From Stenopsyche tienmushanensis (lineage: Eukaryota; Arthropoda; Insecta; Trichoptera; Stenopsychidae): a stretch of DNA of 64,000 nt. The notes beneath the pieces are model-generated. The model made no database searches. It saw only the letters and a program-made list of their open reading frames with translations, and had not been told where the DNA came from. The first letter of the stretch is position 1. Every line of letters starts with the position of its first letter. This document shows positions 54,749-64,000 of this stretch, piece after piece. Made by a program: the position numbers and the translations under genes. The stretch lies in contig WACJ01000516.1 in assembly GCA_008973525.1 (NCBI GenBank), positions 186,001-250,000 of the forward strand, written 5' to 3'.

Positions 54749-56020
54749 GTTTGTTTATCTTTACACGATCAAAGGTCGCGGATAAATTATCACAGATTGC
54801 GGATGAATCACAAGAACTCTATTTGTGGAAGCGGATCGTATGCACAAAACGACGCAATCGCTCCGTCCATCGATAGACAGCTTGTTTTGATTGCTCTAAC
54901 GTGGATGACATGTTTATGCGCTGCACGAAAATGCTATTCCACAAATTTTCATTTCAAAATGCATATTTAGTGTTTATTCCAAATAAATCAAAATTTATAT
55001 TCAACTACACGATAATTATATATTTAAACTGAATATGCTTTTTATTCAAGTTTTCTATGATATATGCGTCTACGATCACTTCGGTCACCTATGAATTTAT
55101 ACTCTGGTCTCATAGGATGGCATTTTATTTTTTTGTGCCAAGTACGCATTCTAATATCCAAATATGTTTTTGTAATATTTTGCATTTCAATCAAGATCGT
55201 ATAGCAAACAGACAGACATACATTTGAGTGTTACGCTATAAAGATGCGATCTGTCGCCGCCGTTCCGGGCCGACGGCGCGTAGGCCCTATAATTTAAATC
55301 TATAATAGTATTATTTATAATGATAAATATTTTATTACTCAGTCTTTGTAATTCACTATCGCAGAATACGATCAAAACAACGTCACGCTCCCGATTAAAA
55401 ATATTTTTCTCTTAACACTAAACTTACCGACACTTCTTTTATACACATTCCTTCCGCGCGCGATCAAAATTATCGTTCCTTATAAAAGTTATTATTTTTA
55501 TAATTATACACAAATAATAGTAAATTTGTTACTGAAATGACTAGATGAATAACTTTCCTAAAATCATAATTTTTAAATATATAATTTCAATTAAAAACAA
55601 AATCAGGGAAATGTTTGAATATTTTTAATTTATCTAGATATTTCACATACAATAAAATTAAAATCATATGCTTAAAGCTAGCTTTTCTTTTAGAAGCTGC
55701 CAAATCGCCAATACTCTTAAGATATATAAGTTGTCCTGAATTACATTTTTCTTGGTTCTCAAGTCATTTAACGACGACATCTAAACACTGAAAATCTTTA
55801 GAATGTGTAGGACTAATATCTCCCCTTGCAAATCTCTTCTTCGTCTTCTCGATCTTGTTCTTCCGAGGCAGATATTTATTTAATTATTTCTTCATCATTC
55901 AAAATTTAGAATCGTTTGCATCGCTATTTAACCACATGTTTACAATTGTTCCACAATGTCTTCTATATTAAATTCTACCGCGTTACAGGAACTTACTAAT
56001 GGTATTTTCAAAATTTTGTT
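54749..56020. other. Unassigned stretch, possible intron
   Basis: No repeats or genes were recognised. A short G+C patch occurs at 55245-55290 (GCCGCCGTTCCGGGCCGACG). If the 54.67 kb exon is real, this is the start of its first intron. Confidence 0.45.
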
Positions 56021-56505
56021 TCATGATTTTTTCAAAGTTGATACATCTAAAGAATTCCAACTATTTAATGCGAAGTAGCAACAATCTTTTAAATTTATTT
56101 TCTTGTAGAAGCTGATAACAGTTTCTTCATTGTTTTCGTCTATTATAATAATTGTCGAAGCATATGATTTCTATATAAATGTTTGAATATTTCTATTACA
56201 ACCTAATCCATCGATTGTATTACCGACGTGACATTTTTGATTATAAACGATGAGAACATTGTCTAAAACTTTTGATATTTTTAAAGCACCTGGGGTTCTT
56301 TGATTTTCCAATGACAAGTAGTGGCAGTCTGTGTCTGCCTGCTTCATTTGCACACAACATTATAGTGATACGTTCATTACTAGTTTTGTACCCAGATGAA
56401 ATATTTTCACGTCTTGATGCTAAAGATTTGTTGTGTAGTTTTTTCCAATTTAAACCGGTCTTCTCGCTTAAACTCTTGGTCAAATCCTTCCTTCTCCACA
56501 AATAG
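56021..56505 (-). pseudogene. Tigger/Jerky-type DDE transposase remnant
   Basis: On the minus strand an 86-codon frame contains EKTGLNWKKLHNKSLASRRE then SGYKTSNERITIMLCANEAG, RHRLPLLVIGKSKNPRCFKN. This matches the DDE_1 catalytic domain of Tigger/pogo/Jerky proteins (DETGL..K.LP.K.LA.., K..KERVTVLLC.N..G.HKLPLLVIGKS.KPR.FKN). The first catalytic aspartate (the D of DETGL) appears as E. Further on, another frame reads ENNEETVISFYKKINLKDCC then YFALNSWNSLDVSTLKKS, matching the later KDA..W...W..V...TL..AW block. Stops and frameshifts in between make it dead. Confidence 0.75.
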
Positions 56506-56741
56506 CTTCAATGCGACAATAAATATGTTTGCTGAAGGTATGTCAGCAGAATCCTTATGAATTTAAAGTTCCCTGATACCATGTCGTCCTTTGAATGTTT
56601 CAAACCAGCCCAAACTTGCTTTGATAGTGGAATCTCCATAGCTCCATAACTGAAAAAGCATGATGACAAAAATATTTCTTCTACTCTCTGAATCAGCCAA
56701 CAAATCATTTAAGGATTTAAAGCCGGAAATTATTACTAAAA

Positions 56742-57302
56742 TTTATTGAAATTATTTTATTGAATTAGTATAAAGTTTATTGAAAAACTATTCAAAAATA
56801 TCGATCACGTCAAAAAATGTGTGATATTTTGGATATTCTTTACGAATCTCTACTAAAATATAAAACCAAACTCAATGATAACTGAGAGGGTTTTTTCGAC
56901 AGCTCAATAAAAATGAAATTACGGTCAAGTTTAAAAGTAGAAAAGTTAAATACACTTTTTGAAATGTAAATAAAATTATGATCGTTTTGATTTCGCTAAA
57001 ACCAAAAACTTCAGAATTTCACTACAAGAAAACGCGTTGCGCAACAGATGATGATACTTCTCGCCATCTTTGTGTGATGGGATCAAGAACCTTCCTATCC
57101 GATGGAATAAATTTATTTCTAATGAAGGGAACTTTGTAGAAAAATAAGATGCTTCATTTGTATCTTTATATAACAATTACAAATTTGTACGGGAAAATTC
57201 CGGGTTATATTTGACGCACCCTCGTATACATATATCAAATATTCGAATATTTTACCAATTTCATATTCGATATTAGAATAATTGATTTTACAAATATTTG
57301 GG
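56742..57302 (+). mobile_element. Composite hAT/mariner unit, left arm of an inverted pair
   Basis: Contains a hAT C-terminal dimerisation segment (TERVFSTAQ then KMKLRSSLKVEKLNTLFEM in the next frame, 56878-56966) and a mariner tail (CDGIKNLPIRWNKFISNEGN) with its 3' terminal repeat ending GACGCACCCTCGTA at about 57229. It ends with an ATATTCGAATATT palindromic block. The whole segment is repeated in inverted orientation at 59699-60294, about 2.4 kb away. Several stops make it non-coding. Confidence 0.7.
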
Positions 57303-59698
57303 ACCCCAAAATTTGAATGAAATTTTACAAAAAATCTCCTGTTGTTTTTTTTATACCAAACCAGGCATTTATTTCAACTAGATTAAAAATTTAAAAATAA
57401 AAACACTTGGACGAGCCCAACTATAGTTTTCGATTTGACGCTGTATTTTCTTACATTTTGGTCTGCCATGTCTACAACAATTGAATCTTTTTTTTTAGAA
57501 ACTTATCTGGTTTCTTTAACATGTAAATGTTGATCTATTCGCTCTTTTCATCGAATCTTATTCTCATCATAATTTCAGTATTTGTAATATTCTCCTGTTC
57601 GCTATCATCTATGTATAAGGACTACAATTTGTATATTGTATGTAATACTTCATCGCCTTTTTTGCATACTCCTAGTCTATGTTGTTTATTTTTTCTAATA
57701 ATATTTTTAGAACACCTTGTGTGTAAAAAAGAAACACAAGTACACTACCCAGTAATTATACAAAACTGTATAATTAATGGGTAGTGTTAATATTAGCCAA
57801 AAACTAAGGATGGATTTATTTCGAAAAAAAAGACTAGAAAATATTCATGTATGCATTTTATCGAATATTTTTATATTAATTTAGCTTGATGCAACGTTAC
57901 ACGTGCTGTTTAAATTACATTAATCAGAAAAAAGCATAAACCTTGAGGTTTGTCGCAACAAGGAAGCGAAGAATGTGTTTTTTTAACGATCACCTCTAAA
58001 ATGACATATTTTTGAATATTAATCAGATACACGTTGCTTATATTTTTCCTGTCCCAACTATTTTCATCCTATTCGTTTTCCAATTGGAATTTTATTTATC
58101 GGATTACTCACAGGTTGAGGGCCGGCGTTCGTCTACTTGAGTTTTCGCATCGGCACGCGTGAAAGCGATTTTCATGACCTACCGAATGTTTTGCGGCGCA
58201 CCGCTCGTTTTTGACTGCGCCGAGTTTTATCTGGCCACTTTATCGACATTGTAGGCCAACACGAACCACCTTAGCGACCTTCGCTTTGGCTACCCCTGAC
58301 GATTCACTCTTCATTGGGGTTGAATAACACCACTTCTCGGAAAGGGTGATGTCAACTGCTAAAAGAGTCAGCTGACTCCAGGTATCTGTGGGTGTATGGG
58401 TGATCGACCGATGAACGCTTCAAACAATCCACACACATCATCGTCAATTATTGTTTTATAGTCCAAGGTCAACATTATCATTTTTAATACTTAATTGATA
58501 CATATTAAATTTCGTTTTTTTTAAAAATCTCAAATTCTCAGTAGACAATGAAGATAATTTTCTTATTTTTTTCCAGTGAACTTTAAGCTTATCGCTGCAA
58601 CGAGAGACCAATTAATTATTTTGATGTATATTTTATCATTGTTTACCTTGAATATATTTACAATGTGTTTTTCTTAATATAATATTTTTAAATAATATAA
58701 TTATCGACGATCTTTGCTCACTGTGTTGCCGGAAATAAGTCGGCGCTAGAGTGATTATTATTTATGAAAGTGGAGATGAAATTCAATGTAAATGATTATA
58801 TGTCATTTCAAATTGAAAAAAAATTATTCGACTTTCCAAATGTGAATGAACAATACAAACTTTATACGTCAAACGAAATAAACTATTATTACTAAACTAC
58901 TATACTTTTTTGTGCGATTTTCTGCGAAACGCATCTAACGCACAACAAAAAATTCAATAATCTTATTAATAAAGAGTTTTTTCATCGGACAGAAAAATCT
59001 TCAGGACATGTGGATAAAGCTGCTGAAAATCACTCTGAATTCTAGATGATCTTTCGCCGAAAAATATTGCAAAACTGCTTTCAACAATATCCATCATTCT
59101 TACAATTGTGATCGTTGTTTCTCAGTAAGCTTTTTACTTTATTTAAGGGTTCCAAAAATGTGTTCCTTTGTTGGATGATAACAATTTTATATATTGTTGG
59201 AGCCGGAAAAATATTTCAGAGAATCTTACTTACATTATGTAACGAGATTAGTATTACATATTTGAAATTCTTCGCCAAACAAAACCTCGTCGAATTTGCT
59301 CTCGCGAATCGTTTGGTTTTCGACAAAACTCTTTTCTGAATTCCGTAAATATTTTTACGGTTTCCTTTACTTCAACAATTTTTCGCGTAACTTTCTTTGT
59401 AAGCATTTGTGTTTGTTGAATAATTGTACAAATAATACGCATTTAAATCTTAAAATCGAAATGATATCGGCACAAAATGTTTGTTCGTTTGTAGTTTGTT
59501 TCATTTACAGATTTATAAAAGCAGTGATCGTTTATGATTTTTACTATTGAAAAATTACTGTCATAGAGATCCCATTTCGGGGCAAAAATATTCTCTGTAC
59601 CGACAAATTTGGAAGATCGCATAATAAACAATGTATCATTTTTATTAGAATTTACAAGTTAATTAATTGTGTTCGTCATAGTCACATAGTCATAGTCA
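57303..59698. other. Spacer between the inverted hAT/mariner arms
   Basis: About 2.4 kb between the arms. Open frames of 60-85 codons have no recognised product. At 58109 an acceptor-like ATTACTCACAG precedes a more G+C-rich block (58109-58400), a weak exon or regulatory candidate. At 58903-58955 there is a hairpin (TTTTTTGTGCG...CGCACAACAAAAAA) similar to the end of the 63.27 kb element. Confidence 0.4.
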
Positions 59699-60294
59699 CC
59701 CAAATATTCGTAATATCAATTATTCGAATATCGAATGTGAAATTGGTAAAATATTCGAATATTCGAGTATTCGAATATTTTATATATGTAGACGAGGGTG
59801 ATTCAAATATAACCCGGAATTTTTCATTAGTGTTATTATATAAAAATATAAATGGAGCATCTTATTTTTCTACAAAGTTCCCTTCGTTAGAAATAAATTT
59901 ATTCGCTCAGGAAGGAAGGTTTCTTGATCCCATCACACAAAGAAGGCGAGAAGCATCATCTTCTGTTGCGCAACGCGTTTTCTCGTAGACAAAGGCTAGA
60001 AATCAAGTGAAATTTTGAGGTTTTTGGTTTCAGCGAAATCAAAAGGATCAGAATTTTATTTACTTTTCAGCAATACATATTTTAAAAAAAAGTGCATTGA
60101 ACGTTTTTACTTTTAAGCTTGACCGTAATTTCATTTTTATTGAGCCTGCTGTTGAAAAAACCCTCTCATTTGTCATTGAGTTTGATTTTATCAAAAGTAT
60201 CTAAAATATCACCCCTTTTTTTTGGCATGATCGATATTTTTGAATAGTTTTTTATTAAAATTTACACAAATTCAATAAAATAATTTCAATAAAC
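59699..60294 (-). mobile_element. Composite hAT/mariner unit, right arm of the inverted pair
   Basis: On the minus strand the hAT dimerisation motif is better preserved here: TNERVFSTAGSIKMKLRSSL, then KVKTFNALFFKICIAEK and a stop. The pattern S/NERVFS.AG.I...RS.L is the Dimer_Tnp_hAT signature. The mariner tail follows (GAAAACGCGTTGCGCAACAG on the minus strand), with its terminal repeat near 59793 (CGAGGGTGATTCAAATATAA on plus). The inner edge is the ATATTCGAATATTCG block. Confidence 0.7.
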
Positions 60295-62580
60295 TTGGCA
60301 CTTTTTTGCAATGATTCTCAATAAATAATTTCTTAAAATTTTGAGTGTGTTTTAACCCTCATTTGAGAAATACAAAAAATGACTCTAATCTAGACAAATG
60401 CCTTAAATATCATTTACATATAGTTTGCAATGATATATAAAACATGTTGCATGCATGGGCACAATAAAAACTATTATAATAGTATAAAATATTTTATTCT
60501 CTGCTGTATAACATAGATTTCATTGTTTTGTATCCCAACTTTGTTATACGAGCTCTATATCTAAAAACAGATTTTTTATTTATATCGTGGAATCCATCAC
60601 ATAATTTTATATGGGCTTGATTTTTTTCCCGCGGTTTTCCTTAACGCGATTGTTTCTTTGTTTAAACAATATTCAATTCGATGCTCATGAGATATTTTTC
60701 TATTTAAATTATTGGGCGTTGTACAAGCATTTGCAATATTTACATTGATCGATTGCATTGTTTTACAAACCGATGAGTGTTCACTTCGGTAATTATATGC
60801 TGTGTCTATCTTAGAATACGCTTTGCTCTACATATGTTTAGAATTAAGAACAGAAATAACGCTATAATTGTATACAAGCCGATGGCCATACAAAAATTCC
60901 GCTCGGCTAAAAATACAAATTTGTTAGTGAAGCTAAAATCTATACTTGGATTGGCTATGACCGATGAACATGCTTAAAAGCTCAAAGAGAATATCTAAAA
61001 TCGTCCCCGACTTGCACAGCATCCACATCTCCGAATGCGATTACGAAATATCGAAACACAGCGTTACCAATGCGATGCATTTACGTGTCGGATGTTCGCC
61101 AAAATCGTAATTTCACCCTTTTCACGCACGGCCATATCGATTTTTCCTCGGTGAAAAGCGTCGCATACATCGTGTTAAATTTGAGCTATTTGTGTCGTTT
61201 TCCATTAAGGCTGCGCGTGAGGATAAAAGTCTTCCGTGCAAATTGAAAGCAGCGTCCACACAAAGACATGACAATGGCGTGTATATAAAAATATGCACAT
61301 TGTAGGCGTGAACGACGACCCCATAGCACAATTATAACGCGGAGGTCAACGCCTATAAATAATGGCCAAAGTAATTTTCAGACTTCCTTTTCGACTGACA
61401 AAAGCTTCGCGAAGCAACAAAGCTCTGCAGAGCTTTTGTTGGATGGACCTGTTTTCATAGGGCGTGTGGAAAATGTCTAAAAATAGCAAACTTCCGACGA
61501 AAGGTGGTCTGCATGATTATTACAGTCATACATATTGTATTTACTCTTACTTCAGCGTTTTAATTTATATGCACTCCGTAATTATGTGTTTCGTCACGGA
61601 CCAACCTCGTGACATCATCTCGCTTATAAATAGACCGAAACTATACAATGTAGAAAGAATATCGCGGTTCGAAGCATGTGTGGGTTGAAATTGTTTAATT
61701 GTAGAAAGAATATGAAATGATGCTCGCCTCGAAGCTATTTAAATCTTAATGGCTCAGAATGCCCAATTCGAGCACTCCTATATAGAATATATATATGGAG
61801 ACATCAACACTGAAGAGCTTTCATTGAAAGCTCACTACTCTGCTGAGACCATCTATTTTGGATTAACCTAATTATTTTGCTTATAATAGACACATGCATG
61901 CAACACTTTTATCATACTATCGTGCATATTAAATAGTGAATTTAATTCTGCACCATCATCATCACTTGCAGCCCACTAAATTTATAGAAATATATTTAGT
62001 GTATAATTTTACATGCTGAAAATCGATTTGACTTGATTTAAACAAAAAAAAAAAAATTGGGTCTAATCGCATTATACTTAAAATGTGCTCTAATGAAGCC
62101 CCAATTTTCCACATCACCAGGATGTTATTAGGTAGTTTTAAAAGTCAATGGACATGTTCAATTTATTTATAGCCCTAAATTTTTCAAGCTTTTCCTGTGT
62201 TTATACATTAGTATCGTCAAGCGGATGTATCAACATTTTTATGCCAATTCGAAAAGAAAAATGGTTTAAACATATTCACAGTGGATTTTCGAATATATTT
62301 TAAAAAAAGTATCCCTAAATAAACGTTAAAGCGACGAACAATTAATTCCTTCAAAACCTCGATGTGGATTTACACAATCTGTGCCAATAAGCTACATAAT
62401 TTTGGCATATAAAGTTGACTAACAACCGATGATAAAATTAAATCGTATGGTTTTTTAAAAAATGAAATTAGATACCAGATTCCTGCAGATTAGTGCAGGG
62501 GTGGACGCTTAAGTCAAAGAAAGACGACACATGAAGAAGGCTTTATTCCTATATAATAGTCTATGACTTATAGTTGTATG
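60295..62580. other. Unassigned stretch with two adjacent palindromes
   Basis: 60.96-61.09 kb has a 52-codon plus frame (MLKSSKRISKIVPDLHSIHI...). 61.0-61.24 kb is open in an overlapping frame. Neither has a known domain. At 61404-61436 two perfect palindromes lie side by side. TATAAATA-like words at 61351 and 61624 have no attached gene. Near 62496 CAGGGGTGGACGC resembles a hAT terminus without a partner. Confidence 0.45.
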
Positions 62581-63256
62581 TACGAGGTATGTCCAAAAAG
62601 AAAGTACTCATTTTTTTAAACCGTAAAGGGAAAAAAATATATTTATGAGAAATGTACATATGAATAATATTTTTCGACGGAGTCGCCATTTTTCTTAATG
62701 CACTATATGAGCCGTGGGATAAGCTTTCCATTATCCATAACTTCATTAAAAAAAATAATGTTGATTGTTTGATTTGACTTTGGACCTCATCGTCAGTGGT
62801 TTTTGAATTTTTTGGGTTTTCAGTTTGGACCCATATACAACTTCAGAGAAGTGAAAAGAAAATCTGAAGATGCCAGACCAGGGCTATGAGTGAACCGGTT
62901 TTCGATTTTCAAACGACTCTGGTTTCCACCAGTTTTCGGTTTTAATAAATATATAATTAAAATAACGATTGTAATACATTTATTCGAATTTTATTCAAGT
63001 TGCGATTTTGACATGGTTTTGAGTTGCTTTGTGGCGTTGGCTGTATGGGGAAGTGCATTGTCATGCAACAAGCACACTCCATTCGTTAACATTCCTCTTA
63101 TTTTCTTCTGTATTGCCTTCCGTAGTTTTTTTAAAAGTATTTTACAGTACGGTGGAGCATTTATTGTTTCCACCTGAGGCAAAATTTCAGCTAGGAAAAT
63201 CCCGTTACTGTCCCAAAAGACAGAGGCCAATTTGCTATGAACGAATGTGTATGTAA
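62581..63256 (-). pseudogene. Mariner transposase remnant with 3' terminal repeat
   Basis: A 3' end repeat CGAGGTATGTCCAAAAAGAA follows TA at 62581-62582. On the minus strand the sequence reads KLASVFWDSNGIFLAEILPQ, INAPPYCKILLKKLRKAIQK, then GVCLLHDNALPHTANATKQL (second aspartate). In other frames there are S-SDFLFTSLKLYMGPN (third aspartate region) and FFNEVMDNGKLIPRLI-CIKK-NGDSVEKYY (C-terminal tail). The order and motifs are those of a mariner. The N-terminal half is separated or lost, and a Tigger-like MITE has entered at 63266. It is frameshifted and dead. Confidence 0.75.
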
Positions 63257-63265
63257 TGTTTAGTA

Positions 63266-63969
63266 TACACTTTTTTTGTGCGGTAGATGCGTTCCGCAAA
63301 ATATCGCACAAAAAAGCCATAACTTACATAGTAAAAGTGAAGATGCGGTCTATGGATTTTTAAAACCGCATAACTTTGAAACAGCTATACAAAATATGTC
63401 CAAAATCGCATAAAAAAAGTTAATAAAAGAACATGAAAACAATAAGGCATTTAAAAATAACATTTTTGATAACATTTAAAGGATGTCTTGCATCATTGGT
63501 AAAATTTTAAGGATATCTGGCATCTCAAATGCCAAACATCTACTAGCTAAATGCTAAATATTTTAATTACAAACTGTATGATAATTTTCGTTGTGATTTT
63601 CGATGACTCAAAATCGCTCTCTTCTTCGGAAGAAATAGTATACCTAGTGTCAATGTCATCATTGTTCTGTGTAGATTTTCTCCTTCCAACAATATAATTC
63701 ACAATTAGCAAAGATGTCACTTTAGTTCCTAACTCAAAGAAATAAACTAAAATAGATATACCTCCGTAAGTAGTTGGAATTTTGGAAATCCCTTCAGAGA
63801 ATGCAAAAAAAACGAAATCAATATTTCCAAATTTCGGTTAGTGTTGAAGATTTATTTCCTATTTTATCCAAAATATCTCGATAAAACGCACTCTTTATGA
63901 AATTTAGAAAAAAAATGCTTTAAAAAAACCGCATAACTTCGAAATCGCACAAAAAGAGGCTTGAGTGTA
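63266..63969. mobile_element. Tigger-like MITE inserted in the mariner remnant
   Basis: TA at 63266-63267 and 63968-63969 encloses about 700 bp. The right end in reverse complement is CACTCAAGCCTCTTTTTGTGCG; the left end is CACTTTTTTTGTGCGGTAGA with a short gap in alignment. Direct repeats AAACCGCATAACTT occur near both ends (63361 and 63927). Next to the left end is a hairpin TTTTTTGTGCG...CGCACAAAAAA. It is a relative of the 46.09 kb element and non-coding. Confidence 0.65.
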
Positions 63970-64000
63970 TTTAAAAGGTAAAATGATAACGCAAGGATTC

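Noticed and set aside
61351..61630. TATAAATA words at 61351 and 61624 as promoters
   Set aside because: Isolated TATA-like words are common in this AT-rich DNA and no exon follows.
1..64000. CRISPR arrays, rRNA genes, complete tRNA genes, bacterial operons
   Set aside because: None seen; the tRNA-like sequences belong to SINE copies, and the coding remnants are eukaryotic transposons.

Overview
This is a eukaryotic, A+T-rich, gene-poor stretch of DNA that reads as insect (arthropod) nuclear sequence. The evidence is the set of transposon families: several distinct mariner families with D34D motifs, TTAA-flanked piggyBac-like elements, hAT and Tigger/pogo remnants, a Tc1 remnant and a tRNA-Ser-derived SINE. 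There are no operons, and no open reading frame longer than about 215 codons. The mariner types would suit a hymenopteran, but the sequence does not prove that. Most of the window looks like intergenic or long-intron DNA.

Layout: 1-2.6 kb is unassigned AT-rich DNA. 2.6-9.4 kb is a transposon cluster with SINE copies, a Tigger DNA-binding fragment, a mariner tail, two related TTAA elements, a larger TTAA element (5.8-6.5 kb) and a mariner at 7.75-8.96 kb that was itself hit by a TTAA element. 9.4-17 kb is mostly unassigned, with two exon-like segments (11.15 and 15.24 kb) and one TTAA element. 17-24.7 kb holds Tc1, mariner and TTAA elements. 27.3-33.7 kb holds palindrome-rich repeats, a Tigger-like MITE and a hAT MITE with a clean 8-bp target duplication. 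36.3-36.5 kb is the best exon candidate (terminal, + strand). 37.9-39.4 kb has a SINE and a second deleted mariner. 43.2-47.6 kb has splice-bounded segments and a Tigger-like MITE. 48.4-51.3 kb is a three-layer nest of TTAA elements. 54.06-54.75 kb is a GC-rich promoter-like block followed by a possible first coding exon. 56-60.3 kb is a Tigger remnant plus a composite hAT/mariner unit present as two inverted arms. 62.6-64 kb is a mariner remnant split by a Tigger-like MITE.

No complete host gene can be assembled. The exon candidates (11154-11275, 15237-15322, 36305-36490, 44706-44740 and 54673-54748 on +; 47518-47612 and possibly 51988-52161 on -) rest on open frames and splice signals only. 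Their reading phases do not join pairwise in a simple way, and I recognise none of the proteins. They may belong to long-intron genes that run beyond the window.

The most interesting material is in the mobile DNA. One TIR-bounded mariner copy has lost its catalytic core but keeps a continuous 144-codon frame that joins the DNA-binding domain to the C-terminal tail. A 313-bp TTAA insertion inside another mariner copy differs by one base from a sequence 3.8 kb away. A piggyBac-type element inside another TTAA element is itself broken by a third TTAA element with perfect 17-bp terminal repeats and Kolobok/Mutator-like coding remnants.
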